Shown: positions 53,807 through 62,779 of the stretch, one piece after another | Numbering within the stretch: the stretch's first letter is position 1 | Layout of the letters: each line of letters opens with the position of its first letter | NCBI RefSeq assembly: GCF_013522705.1 | Contig: NZ_JAAMRE010000005.1 | Coordinates: 186,001 to 250,000 of the forward strand | Length of the DNA stretch: 64,000 bases | Source of the DNA: Pseudomonas lurida | GTDB taxonomy: Bacteria > Pseudomonadota > Gammaproteobacteria > Pseudomonadales > Pseudomonadaceae | Reading direction: 5' to 3' | Notes under the pieces: generated by a model | Told to the model about the DNA's origin: nothing | Seen by the model: the letters and a program-made list of their open reading frames with translations, nothing else | Databases searched by the model: none | Translations under genes and position numbers: made by a program

Positions 53807-53888
53807 GGCCGGGATCCTCTTGCTGATGGCGCGGGTTAATAGGGGCGTTTTATACAGTAGCTCGCTATAAGTGCAACCGTGAAATAGA

Positions 53889-53912
53889 AAACCCCGGACA
53901 GGTCCGGGGTTT
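53889..53912 (-). terminator. Rho-independent terminator for the Tim44-like gene
   Basis: AAACCCCGGA and TCCGGGGTTT are perfect 10-bp complements around CAGG. On the minus strand the stem is followed by TTTTCTATTT. It lies 29 bp past the stop of the Tim44-like gene. Confidence 0.85.
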
Positions 53913-53940
53913 CGGTGTTGCTGGCTCAAGCGAGTACGGA

Positions 53941-54807
53941 TCAGCCGTTCTGGCGGATACCGGCGACCAGCCATGGCTGGTTGTCGCCCTGGGCACGTTC
54001 CATGTTCCAGCTTTCGCTGAACGCTTCGCCCTGGTCGAAACGCGAGGTTTTCGACACACCGCTGAAGGTCAGGGTGGCGATGGTCTTGTCGGCGCGGTCA
54101 TCCACACCGTCAAGCTGGACGCGCAGGTCGTCGATGTAGGTCGACTGGAAACCGTCGCCCAGGTCGGCGCGTTCGCGCTTGAGGAACTCCAGCAGTTGCG
54201 GGGTCACGAACTCGGCGATCTTGTCCATTTCATTGGCGTCCCAGTGTTGCTGCAGGGACTGGAAGTGGCTGCGGGCCGCTTCGATGAAACGTTCTTCGTT
54301 GAACCAGGCCGGTGCATTGATCACCGGACGGGCGGCAGGTGCGGCCGAACCACCGAAGATCGAACCCATGGCCGGCTTCTGCTCGAACACTTCACGCTGC
54401 ATTGGCGCGCCGGCCGGAGCCAGGTGCTCCTGTTGCTTGCGGCGACGAGCGGCGATGAAGCGGAAGATCACGAACGCGATGACCGCCAGGATCAGGATGT
54501 CGAAGATCTGCATGCCCTGGAAGCCGCCACCCATAAACATGGAGGCGAGCAGGCCACCGGCGGCGATACCTGCCAGTGGGCCCAACCAGCGCGAAGCGCC
54601 GCCGGCCTTGGCCGCAGCGCCAGCCGCACCGGCTGCGCCCGCAGTGGCTGCTGCACCGCCGGCACCGGCGGATGGGGCCATTTGGCTGGTCTGGTGAGTG
54701 GGCGCTGCGCCCGAGCTTTTGCCACCACCGAAGCGTTTGGCGTTGGCGTCGAGGCTCATCGTCAGGCCGATGCACAACGCCATGGCGATGCTAAGAAAAC
54801 GTTTCAT
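53941..54807 (-). CDS. Tim44-like domain protein, secreted/membrane
   Basis: 288 aa. It begins with a signal peptide (MKRFLSIAMALCIGLTMSLDANA), then a Gly/Ala/Ser-rich low-complexity stretch (residues ~25-75) and one or two TM segments (about 75-120; LAGIAAGGLLASMFMGGGF and ILILAVIAFVIFRFIAA). A C-terminal Tim44-like domain (~165-288; RFIEAARSHFQSLQQHWDANEMDKIAEF, DLRVQLDGVDDRADKTIATL) completes it. The family is common in Proteobacteria; its bacterial role is unclear. ATG 54807 gives the signal peptide. Upstream and downstream genes are unrelated. Confidence 0.88.
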   Translation of the reverse strand: MKRFLSIAMALCIGLTMSLDANAKRFGGGKSSGAAPTHQTSQMAPSAGAGGAAATAGAAGAAGAAAKAGGASRWLGPLAGIAAGGLLASMFMGGGFQGMQIFDILILAVIAFVIFRFIAARRRKQQEHLAPAGAPMQREVFEQKPAMGSIFGGSAAPAARPVINAPAWFNEERFIEAARSHFQSLQQHWDANEMDKIAEFVTPQLLEFLKRERADLGDGFQSTYIDDLRVQLDGVDDRADKTIATLTFSGVSKTSRFDQGEAFSESWNMERAQGDNQPWLVAGIRQNG

Positions 54808-54978
54808 AAAGGGAATTCCCATTTGTGGATTGCACGCGCGCCATGTTGCACAGGTGTAATGACAGTGGCTAGCGACATAATGTTTCGGGCTTTTGCGTAG
54901 GACGAAATCCGAAGGGTCTGTAGGACTAATTACAGATATCGGCCCACCCACCACAAACCGCGCCTTGCCTGGTCCAGG

Positions 54979-57162
54979 TCAAATCGCTTCGAGCTTGGCG
55001 TAGCCCATCATCAGCCACTTGCTGCCCTCGGCGAAGTTCACCTGCACGCGGGCCTGGGCACCGGCGCCTTCGAAGTTGAGGATCACGCCTTCACCGAAGA
55101 TCGCATGTTTGACCTGCTGGCCCAGGCTGAACGGCGTTTCCGGAATCTCGGAACCGGCGAACATGTTGCTGGAATTCTGTTGCTGACCACCGCCGAACGG
55201 GCGACTGACGCTGTTGGACAAGCGCACTTCCTGAATCAGCCCTTTCGGCACTTCGCGTACGAAGCGCGATACCTTGTTGTAGGTCTCGCTGCCGTAGAGT
55301 CGTCGGGTCTCAGCGTAAGTCATCACCAGGTTCTGCATCGCCCGAGTGATACCGACATAGGCCAGGCGGCGCTCTTCCTCAAGGCGGCCAGGTTCTTCCA
55401 GGCTCATCTTGTGCGGGAACAGGCCTTCTTCCATGCCCACCAGGAACACGTAGGGGAATTCCAGGCCCTTGGCGCTGTGCAGGGTCATCAGCTGGATGCT
55501 GTCTTCGTGCTCGTCGGCCTGAGTATCGCCGGCTTCCAGCGACGCGTGGCCGAGGAACGCGGCGAGCGGGGTCAGCTCTTCGTCTTCTTCGGTGGTCTCG
55601 AAGGCGCGGGCCGCGCTCACCAGTTCCTCAAGGTTTTCCACCCGGGCCTGGCCTTTCTCGCCTTTTTCCGCCTCGTGGTAGGCAATCAGCCCGGATTGTT
55701 CGATCACGGTCTGGGTCATCAAGTGCAGGGGCATCTGCTCGCACTTGGCCGCAAGGTTCTCGATCAGTTCGACAAACACGCCCAGCGCCCCGGCCGCTCG
55801 ACCGGTCAGGCCCTTGTTGGCGATCAGCAGGCGCATGGCCTCCCACATCGACACATCGGCGTGACGCGCGTGCTCGCGGATCGCTTCAACGGTTTTCTCA
55901 CCGATGCCACGAGCCGGAATATTGATCACCCGTTCCAGCGCCGCATCGTTGCCCCGGCCTTCCAGCAAGCGCAGGTAGGCCATGGCGTTCTTGATTTCCG
56001 CGCGTTCGAAGAAGCGCTGGCCGCCATAGATGCGATACGGGATGCGCTCGCGCAACAAGGCTTCTTCCAGTACCCGCGATTGGGCGTTGGAGCGGTACAG
56101 GATGGCGATGTCGCTGCGCGCCAGGCCGGTTTTCAGGGCGCTTTCGATGGTTTCCACCACATAGCGCGCCTCGTCGTGTTCGTTGAAGGCGGCGTACAGA
56201 TTGATCGCTTCGCCTTCGCCGCCGTCGGTCCACAACTCTTTGCCCAGGCGCCCGGTATTGTTGGCGATCAAGGCGTTGGCGGCTTTGAGAATGCCGGCAG
56301 TGGAGCGGTAGTTCTGCTCCAGGCGAATCGTCACCGCGTCCGGGAAATCCTCGGAATACTGGTAAATGTTCTCGATTTTCGCGCCGCGCCAGCCGTAGAT
56401 CGACTGGTCGTCATCGCCCACTACCATCAGGCTGTCGCCGCCCTTGGCCAACAGGCGCAACCAGGCGTATTGCACGGCGTTGGTGTCCTGGAACTCGTCC
56501 ACCAGGATGTGGCGGAAGCGCTTTTGATAATGGGCCAGCAAGCCCGGGTTATCGCGCCACAGGTCGAGGGCGCGCAACAGCAGTTCGGAGAAGTCGATCA
56601 CGCCGGCGCGCACGCAGGCGGCTTCGTACGCCTCATAAATGCTGCGCATGGTGGCCAGGAACAAGTCGCCGCTGGCCTGGATATGTTGCGGGCGCAGGCC
56701 TTCGTCTTTCTGGCCGTTGATGAACCACTGGGCCTGACGCGCGGGCCAACGCTGTTCGTCCAGGCCCAACTCGCGAATGACGCGCTTGACCAGGCGTTGC
56801 TGGTCGTCACTGTCGAGGATCTGGAACGTCTGGCTCAGGCCCGCTTCCTGCCAGTGCGCACGCAACAGGCGGTGTGCCAGGCCGTGGAACGTACCGACCC
56901 ACATGCCGGCCGGGCTGATACCCATCAGCTGTTCGATGCGGTGGCGCATCTCGGCGGCCGCCTTGTTGGTGAAGGTCACCGACAGGATGGAATGCGGGGA
57001 CGCGTTTTCGACCTGGATCAACCAGGCGATACGGTGCACCAGCACTCGGGTTTTACCGGAGCCAGCACCGGCCAGGACCAACTGACGGCCAACGGGGGCG
57101 GCTACGGCCTGGCGTTGGGCATCGTTGAGGGAATTAAGCAAAAGAGAGAGATCATCGCGCAT
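54979..57162 (-). CDS. uvrD: DNA helicase II
   Basis: 727-aa superfamily 1A helicase for nucleotide-excision and mismatch repair. N-terminal Q motif and Walker A (LNDAQRQAVAAP; LVLAGAGSGKTRVLVHRIAWL), motif II DEFQDTNAVQYAWLR, motif III GDDDQSIYGWRGA, motif IV EQNYRSTAGIL, motif V HSAKGLEFPYVFLVGMEEGLFPH and motif VI LAYVGITRAMQNL are all present. C-terminal tail (ARVQVNFAEGSKWLMMGYAKLE) is the usual UvrD Tudor-like end. The gene order uvrD, GGDEF-EAL gene, RccR, pycR, pycA matches PAO1 PA5443-PA5436 in outline. Confidence 0.96.
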   Translation of the reverse strand: MRDDLSLLLNSLNDAQRQAVAAPVGRQLVLAGAGSGKTRVLVHRIAWLIQVENASPHSILSVTFTNKAAAEMRHRIEQLMGISPAGMWVGTFHGLAHRLLRAHWQEAGLSQTFQILDSDDQQRLVKRVIRELGLDEQRWPARQAQWFINGQKDEGLRPQHIQASGDLFLATMRSIYEAYEAACVRAGVIDFSELLLRALDLWRDNPGLLAHYQKRFRHILVDEFQDTNAVQYAWLRLLAKGGDSLMVVGDDDQSIYGWRGAKIENIYQYSEDFPDAVTIRLEQNYRSTAGILKAANALIANNTGRLGKELWTDGGEGEAINLYAAFNEHDEARYVVETIESALKTGLARSDIAILYRSNAQSRVLEEALLRERIPYRIYGGQRFFERAEIKNAMAYLRLLEGRGNDAALERVINIPARGIGEKTVEAIREHARHADVSMWEAMRLLIANKGLTGRAAGALGVFVELIENLAAKCEQMPLHLMTQTVIEQSGLIAYHEAEKGEKGQARVENLEELVSAARAFETTEEDEELTPLAAFLGHASLEAGDTQADEHEDSIQLMTLHSAKGLEFPYVFLVGMEEGLFPHKMSLEEPGRLEEERRLAYVGITRAMQNLVMTYAETRRLYGSETYNKVSRFVREVPKGLIQEVRLSNSVSRPFGGGQQQNSSNMFAGSEIPETPFSLGQQVKHAIFGEGVILNFEGAGAQARVQVNFAEGSKWLMMGYAKLEAI

Positions 57163-57430
57163 CGGCGCATTCTATGGCTCCCAGCAGAGTGGGGCAAATG
57201 CCAATGCCGGGCGGTCAACGCAAAACGTTCGGCGCACGCCGTGCACGGGTGCGGCGGATGACCGGTAAGTCAGGCAGTGCAGCCCGCGCGGTGTCTCGCT
57301 CAAGCCGTCTGGCCCACAGGTTTGCGTGGCGCGGCCGTGAGGTTTTTATGACGTGGAGCAGTTTGGCCGCAGCGCTTGCTTGTGTATGCTCCGTCGACGT
57401 TTCGGGCTCACCATTATAAGAACACTGCCT

Positions 57431-60304
57431 ATGACCCTCAGCACCGATCTGCCCGGCCCTTCGGCGATGCCCGCGCAGGTTATCCACAAACAGTACGCCA
57501 CCGAGCTGGCAGTCGAGCGCACGCGTCTGCTGTATCAGGGCTCGTTGCTGCCGACTCTGCTGATGTTGGTCAACGGGATGGTCTGCGCCTGGTTGCTGTG
57601 GACCCCTGCGCAATATTTGCTCGACAGCATCTGGCTGGTCTGGCTGCTGGCGCTGGTGGCACTGCGCGTGATCCAAGTGGCGGCGTTCGATTCGGCCATG
57701 CCCAGCCGCCAGGCCCAGCCGGTGTGGCGGCGCATGTTCATGCTCGGTTCGGCGGTCAGTGGCCTGACATTGGCGACTGCCGCCATCGCCCTGGCGCCGG
57801 TCAACAGCTTCATGCAACAGGCCTGGGTGTTTGGGCTGATCGGCGCGGCCACCTTGTCGGCCAGCGTGGCGTATGCCGTGAGTTTTCCCGCATTTCTGTC
57901 ATTTGCCTTGCCCTGCCTGGTGCCTTCCATCGTCTATCTGTTCTGGAATGGTGAGCCGCAGCAACAAGGTTGGGGGGTGTTGGGCCTGATTCTGCTGGCG
58001 TCCTTGAGCCTGGTGGCGTGGCAGGTCAATCGCCTGATCCAGCGCGGGTTATTGCGCCGTTTTCAGAATCAGGCGCTGATCGAGCATCTGCAGCGGGCGC
58101 AGCAGCGCAGTGAGCAGTTGAATCACGAGCTGGTGCGTGAAGTCGAGCAACGGCGCCAGGTCGAGCAGGAGCTGCGCGATGTGCAGGTCGGCCTGCAGGA
58201 TCGCGTGGCGCAACGCAGCCAGGAGCTGGACCTCGCCAGCCAGGCCCTGAATAAAAGCGAAGCCCGCCTGGCCATGGCGCTGCAGGCCAGTGAGTTGGGG
58301 TTGTGGGACTGGAACCTGCAAACCGACGAGGTGCACCACACTCAAATCAAAGAGCTGTTCGGCCTGGAGCCTGAATGCGTCACCGCTATGCTCAGCCACC
58401 TCAAGCCGCGCCTGCATCCCGACGACTTGCCGCTGCTCAAGCGCGCGCTGGTGGAGCATCTCAAAGGACGCAGCGAGGACTACCAGGTGGAATACCGGGT
58501 GCGGCACGGCGACGGTCACTGGGTCTGGATCGAAGACCGTGGCCGCGCGGTTGAACACGGGCGCGGTGGGCGTGTGACCCGTATGCTCGGCACACGCCGC
58601 GATATCAGCGCCGGCAAAGCCCTGGAAGAGCAGCAGCGCCTGGCGTCGACCGTCTTCGAGGCTGCCAGCGAAGGCATCGTGATTCTCGATCCGGACTATA
58701 AGCTGATTGCGGTCAACCAGGCCTTCAGCCGCGTCACCGGTTTCGAGCGCGACGACATGCTGGGTCGTAATGTCGTGGAGTTGCCCAGCAGCCGCGATGC
58801 GCGGCGTCATTTTCCGATGATCCGCCAGGCGCTGCTCAATCATGGCACCTGGCAGGGCGAGCTGGTTGAAACGCGCAAGAATGGCGAACTCTACCCGCAG
58901 TGGCTGCAATTGAACGTTGTGCGTGATGTGCGAGGAAATGTCAGCCACATTGTGGGGTTCTTCGCTGATCTGTCGGCGCGGCGCGAGTCCGAAGAGCGTA
59001 TGCGCTACCTCACCCATTACGATGAGTTGACCGGCCTGGCCAACCGTTCGCTGTTCCGCGAGCGCCTGCGCGAGGCCCATCAGCGCGTGCGCCAGGGGGG
59101 CCGCAGCCTGGCGCTGCTGCACATCAACCTGGATCGCTTCAAACTGCTCAATGACAGCCTGGGGCATGAAGTGGCTGACCAGTTGCTGCAGAAGATGGCC
59201 CGGCGCTTGATCAATGCACTGCCCGAAGCCGACACCATTGCGCGGTTGTCCGGGGATGAATTTGCGGTGTTGTTCGATGCCTACGGCAGTTTGTCGAGCC
59301 TGGCGCGGGTGGCCACGCGATTGCTGGCCAAGCTGCGTGTGCCGGTCACGGTGGACGGGCATGAACTGGTGGTCAGTGCGTCGATGGGTGTCAGCCTGTT
59401 GCCGGACAATGCGCGGGAAATTTCCGCGCTGGTCAGTCAATCCAACATGGCCATGCAGCATGCCAAGCACCTGGGCGGCAATAACTTCCAGTTCTATACC
59501 GACAGCCTGCAAGCCAGCACGCTGGAGCGCCTGCAGCTGGAAAACCATCTGCGCAAGGCCATCGACGAACACCAGCTCAGCGTGTTCTACCAGCCCAAGT
59601 TATGCCTGGCCACCGGCAAGCTTAATGCTGCGGAGGCGCTGATCCGTTGGGAACATCCGCAGTGGGGCATGGTGCCACCCAGCGAATTTATCGGCCTGGC
59701 CGAAGAGACCGGCCTGATCGTGCCGCTGGGCGAGTTCGTGTTGCGCCAAGCCTGCCGGCAGGCCTGCGAATGGCAACGCCAGGGGCTGGCGCCGATCCGA
59801 GTGTCGGTGAACCTGTCGGTGCATCAATTGCGTCAGGGCAAGCTGGTCAGCCTGGTGCGCCAGGTCTTGGAGGAGACCGGCCTGGACCCGCAATACCTGG
59901 AGCTGGAACTGACCGAAAGCCAACTGCTCGACAGCGTCGAACCGATCATCGCGACCTTCCAGCAACTGCGAGACCTGGGGGTGAAGCTGGCGATCGACGA
60001 TTTCGGCACCGGGTATTCGTCCCTCAGTTATCTCAAGCGTATCCCGGTGGATTACGTGAAGATCGATCAAACATTCATTCGCGGGCTGGGCCAAGGTCGT
60101 GAAGACGCGGCCATTACCCGAGCGATCATCGCCATGGCGCACGGGTTGGCGCTCAAGGTGGTGGCCGAAGGTGTGGAAGATCAACAACAGCTGGACTTTC
60201 TGCGCGCCGAGCAATGTGACGAGGTGCAGGGCTACCTGATCAGCCGGCCGATGCCAGCCGACGGGCTCGCGGATTTGTTGCGGGGAAATGCGGATTTATC
60301 TTAG
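57431..60304 (+). CDS. PAS-PAS-GGDEF-EAL c-di-GMP turnover protein
   Basis: 957 aa from ATG 57431 (an ATG at 57353 adds a poor leader). The N-terminal hydrophobic region has about six TM segments (residues ~35-215), followed by a coiled coil. Two PAS domains lie at about residues 280-400 and 405-520. The GGDEF domain reads [10 protein letters not shown] at ~605, so the first Gly is Ser. The EAL domain has EALIRWEHP at ~735, [10 protein letters not shown] and [28 protein letters not shown]. Predicted to act on c-di-GMP; the EAL active site looks complete, so phosphodiesterase activity is likelier than synthesis. The signal sensed is unknown. Confidence 0.92.
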   Translation: MTLSTDLPGPSAMPAQVIHKQYATELAVERTRLLYQGSLLPTLLMLVNGMVCAWLLWTPAQYLLDSIWLVWLLALVALRVIQVAAFDSAMPSRQAQPVWRRMFMLGSAVSGLTLATAAIALAPVNSFMQQAWVFGLIGAATLSASVAYAVSFPAFLSFALPCLVPSIVYLFWNGEPQQQGWGVLGLILLASLSLVAWQVNRLIQRGLLRRFQNQALIEHLQRAQQRSEQLNHELVREVEQRRQVEQELRDVQVGLQDRVAQRSQELDLASQALNKSEARLAMALQASELGLWDWNLQTDEVHHTQIKELFGLEPECVTAMLSHLKPRLHPDDLPLLKRALVEHLKGRSEDYQVEYRVRHGDGHWVWIEDRGRAVEHGRGGRVTRMLGTRRDISAGKALEEQQRLASTVFEAASEGIVILDPDYKLIAVNQAFSRVTGFERDDMLGRNVVELPSSRDARRHFPMIRQALLNHGTWQGELVETRKNGELYPQWLQLNVVRDVRGNVSHIVGFFADLSARRESEERMRYLTHYDELTGLANRSLFRERLREAHQRVRQGGRSLALLHINLDRFKLLNDSLGHEVADQLLQKMARRLINALPEADTIARLSGDEFAVLFDAYGSLSSLARVATRLLAKLRVPVTVDGHELVVSASMGVSLLPDNAREISALVSQSNMAMQHAKHLGGNNFQFYTDSLQASTLERLQLENHLRKAIDEHQLSVFYQPKLCLATGKLNAAEALIRWEHPQWGMVPPSEFIGLAEETGLIVPLGEFVLRQACRQACEWQRQGLAPIRVSVNLSVHQLRQGKLVSLVRQVLEETGLDPQYLELELTESQLLDSVEPIIATFQQLRDLGVKLAIDDFGTGYSSLSYLKRIPVDYVKIDQTFIRGLGQGREDAAITRAIIAMAHGLALKVVAEGVEDQQQLDFLRAEQCDEVQGYLISRPMPADGLADLLRGNADLS

Positions 60305-60403
60305 CGACGCCGACCGCGCCCGTGTGGCTACAAAGTGTGTGCCCTTTGAATCACAGGGCAGCAGGGCGATTTAGTGATGCGTTGGACGGGCAAAACGGCA
60401 ATT

Positions 60404-60422
60404 CTTGTAGTATAACTACAAG
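60404..60422. promoter_or_regulatory. RccR/HexR-type operator upstream of rccR
   Basis: CTTGTAGTATAACTACAAG is a perfect 19-bp palindrome about a central base. Its core TGTAGT-N3-ACTACA is the site type of HexR/RccR-family RpiR regulators. It ends about 45 bp before the start codon of the regulator gene, so autoregulation is likely. Confidence 0.82.
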
Positions 60423-60466
60423 CTTGCTACATCCCCTGGCCCTGCCAATAACAAGAGTCCTGCCCT

Positions 60467-61333
60467 TTGAACCTGTTGCAACATATCGCCCAGTCGCGCC
60501 ACCTGTTACGCAAATCGGAACTCAAGGTTGCCGATCACGTGCTGCTTGACCCTGCGGCCGTGATGCACAGTTCCATGGCCGACCTGGCCCACAGCGTGGG
60601 CATCAGCGAGCCGACCATCGTGCGGTTTTGCCGCGCCATCGGTTGCTCCGGGTTCCAGGATCTGAAACTCAAGCTGGCCCAGAGCCTGGCCGCCGGCGCC
60701 AGTTTTGGCCAGTTCGCGATCCACGAAGACGATTCCGTCGCCGACTACAGCCTCAAAATCTTCGACACCACCTTGCACACCCTGATGGAAGTGCGCGAAA
60801 AGCTTGATCCGGTGGAACTGCAGAAAGCCGTGACAGCCATGTCCCAGGCTCAGCGTGTGGAATTCTACGGCTTCGGCGCCTCCGGTGCGGTAGCGGCCGA
60901 TGCCCAGCACAAATTCTTCCGTCTGCTGCTCACGGCGGCGGCCTACAGCGATCCGCATATGCAAGCGATGTCGGCCGTGACCTTGAAGCCAACCGACGTG
61001 GCGATCTGCATTTCCCAGTCGGGCCGCTCCAAGGACTTGCTGATCACCGCCAACCTGGTGCGTGAAAGTGGCGCATCGTTGATCACCCTGTGCCCGAGCC
61101 AGACGCCATTGGCGGAGTTGTCCACGGTCAACCTGGCTATCGACGTGCACGAAGACACCGAGATCTACACCCCGTTGACCTCGCGGATCGCCCATCTGGT
61201 GGTGATCGATGTGCTGGCGATGGGCGTAGCCATGGCCCGTGGCCCGAGCCTGGTCAATCACCTCAAGAGCGTGAAGCGCAGCTTGCGCAGCCTGCGTCTG
61301 TCACCCAAGTCCGTCAAAGCCCTCGACGACTGA
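60467..61333 (+). CDS. rccR: RpiR-family carbon-catabolism regulator, RccR/HexR type
   Basis: 288 aa (TTG start at 60467). An N-terminal HTH_6 DNA-binding domain (LKVADHVLLDPAAVMHSSMADLAHSVGISEPTIVRFCRAIG) is followed by a C-terminal SIS sugar-phosphate-binding domain (EFYGFGASGAVAADAQHKFFRLL; VAICISQSGRSKDLLITANLVRESGA). Synteny with uvrD, pycR and pycA matches PA5438, the RccR regulator of pyruvate and glyoxylate-shunt genes, rather than HexR beside zwf. Its own promoter holds a TGTAGT-N3-ACTACA operator. A REP hairpin ends the transcript. Confidence 0.82.
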   Translation: MNLLQHIAQSRHLLRKSELKVADHVLLDPAAVMHSSMADLAHSVGISEPTIVRFCRAIGCSGFQDLKLKLAQSLAAGASFGQFAIHEDDSVADYSLKIFDTTLHTLMEVREKLDPVELQKAVTAMSQAQRVEFYGFGASGAVAADAQHKFFRLLLTAAAYSDPHMQAMSAVTLKPTDVAICISQSGRSKDLLITANLVRESGASLITLCPSQTPLAELSTVNLAIDVHEDTEIYTPLTSRIAHLVVIDVLAMGVAMARGPSLVNHLKSVKRSLRSLRLSPKSVKALDD

Positions 61334-61345
61334 ACACTGTACATA

Positions 61346-61388
61346 CATCCCAATGTGGGAGGGGCAAGCTTCCTCCCACATTGGGATG
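61346..61388. repeat. Pseudomonas REP hairpin after rccR
   Basis: CATCCCAATGTGGGAGG and CCTCCCACATTGGGATG are 17-bp perfect complements around a 9-nt loop. It is a GTGGGAG-type REP and probably also limits rccR transcription. Confidence 0.82.
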
Positions 61389-61482
61389 CTCCTGTATGTC
61401 CAGAATCTTCATCAGGTTGTCATCGCCCCGTCATCCCTCGCGCCCATTCTGAGCTCCCCGCACTTGCATTGGGAGATTCCAA

Positions 61483-61680
61483 ATGGCACGTCCCTACGAA
61501 GACAGCAACAGCGCCGTAAAGACCCGTCGTCAGCAGGAAGACCAGCGCCGCATGGCGTTCCGTCGCGCAATCGAAGACCGTTGTGAGGAGCGCCAGTTGC
61601 TCCAGAGCATCAGTGACTATCCGGAGCTTCATTGGCAGGCACCCGCGGCCGCCCAGCGAAGCGCTCAGCCAGGGCGCTGA
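61483..61680 (+). CDS. small basic protein, conserved in Pseudomonas (tentative)
   Basis: 65 aa, cytosolic, very rich in Arg/Glu/Gln (KTRRQQEDQRRMAFRRAIEDR), with helix-favouring composition and no recognised domain. GGGAG is 7-8 nt before the ATG. Its last 71 bp overlap the 3' end of pycR on the other strand, so one of the two ends may be less conserved. Real-gene status rests on the ribosome-binding site and protein-like codons. Confidence 0.6.
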   Translation: MARPYEDSNSAVKTRRQQEDQRRMAFRRAIEDRCEERQLLQSISDYPELHWQAPAAAQRSAQPGR

Positions 61681-62584
61681 TCTGCTGTCGTTCGCTGCGG
61701 ATAAAGCCCAGAAACGCATGGGCCACCGGTGACAGGCGCTTGGCCTTGGCCTGCACCAGGCACCAGCTGCGCAACAGCGGCAGTTCTTCCACCGGCAGCT
61801 CCTTGAGCCCGCCGGTGGCCAGTTCCAGGTTCAAGGCGTGGCGCGTCAACAGGGCGATGCCCAGGCCGGCCGCGACGCATTCACGCTGGGCTTCGGCCGA
61901 CGCCACTTCCACCGTCTGGGTGAAGTGCACGCGTTTTTCCTTGAAATACTCTTCGCACGCCAGCCGCGTACCCGAACCGGGTTCGCGCAGCAGCAACGTG
62001 TAGGGCTCCAGGTCCTGCAGGCGCAGCGGCCCTTGCAGGCTCAACGGATGGTCCGGCAGCGCCACCGCGACGATGGGGTTGTTGAGGAAGGGCAGGAACT
62101 CCAGGCCCATGTCCTGAGGCACCATGGACATGATCACCAGGTCGTCCCGGTTGTCCGAGAGGCGGCGGATCACCTGGGCGCGGTTGACCACGGTCAATTG
62201 CAGTTGCACCTCCGGGTGCTGGCGCTTGAAGGCGGCGAACAGGTGCGGCACGAAGTACTTGGCGCTGGACTCCACCGCCAGCTTCAACTGGCCTTGCAGC
62301 GAGCCTTGCATGTCCGACAGCTGCATATCGAGGTTTTCCAGGCGCCCAAAGATATCGCGACTGGCCCGTTGCAGGGCTTCGGCGGCCTCGGTCATGTAGA
62401 GTTTTTTGCCGACATACTCGAACAGCGGCTGGCCGATCAGCTCTTCGAGCTGGCGGATTTGCAGGCTGACAGCCGGTTGCGTGAGTGACATTTCCTCGGC
62501 CGCGCGGCTGTAAGAGCGCAAATCGCACACCTCGTGGAATATCTGCAGCTGACGTAATGTCAGTCGCATCAATGACTTGCGCAT
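61610..62584 (-). CDS. pycR: LysR-family regulator of pyruvate carboxylase
   Basis: 324-aa LysR regulator. The N-terminal winged HTH is LRQLQIFHEVCDLRSYSRAAEEMSLTQPAVSLQIRQLEEL, and the C-terminal effector domain is the CbbR-like type (LFAAFKRQHPEVQLQLTVVN; LGIALLTRHALNLE). It is divergent from pycA, sharing the 195-bp spacer. In P. aeruginosa the corresponding gene PycR (PA5437) controls the pyruvate carboxylase genes. Effector unknown. Confidence 0.9.
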   Translation of the reverse strand: MRKSLMRLTLRQLQIFHEVCDLRSYSRAAEEMSLTQPAVSLQIRQLEELIGQPLFEYVGKKLYMTEAAEALQRASRDIFGRLENLDMQLSDMQGSLQGQLKLAVESSAKYFVPHLFAAFKRQHPEVQLQLTVVNRAQVIRRLSDNRDDLVIMSMVPQDMGLEFLPFLNNPIVAVALPDHPLSLQGPLRLQDLEPYTLLLREPGSGTRLACEEYFKEKRVHFTQTVEVASAEAQRECVAAGLGIALLTRHALNLELATGGLKELPVEELPLLRSWCLVQAKAKRLSPVAHAFLGFIRSERQQISALAERFAGRPRVPANEAPDSH

Positions 62585-62620
62585 AATTTTGTCTCCACCT
62601 CCGAGGCCGTCCGGCCAACT

Positions 62621-62656
62621 ATAAGTCTTTACTTATGCACGACCCAATAATTATTG
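62621..62656. promoter_or_regulatory. two short palindromes in the pycR-pycA spacer
   Basis: ATAAGTCTTTACTTAT (62621-62636; perfect 6-bp arms) and CAATAATTATTG (62645-62656; 12-bp palindrome) lie between the divergent starts. They are possible LysR operators or the AT-rich promoter core. No published site was matched. Confidence 0.5.
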
Positions 62657-62779
62657 ATTTTTGTTAATCCCTTGCGCAGCTTAGTGTGTGTCTCGCGACT
62701 GGCCTGAAACATTTGGTCACGCGCCGACCCGGCTCCAGCGGGTCGAAGAACGCAGCAATCGGCTCAAGGGAATTTCCAA

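Noticed and set aside
55105..57261. 718-aa open frame opposite uvrD
   Set aside because: Shadow of the high-GC uvrD gene; no recognisable domains and implausible composition.
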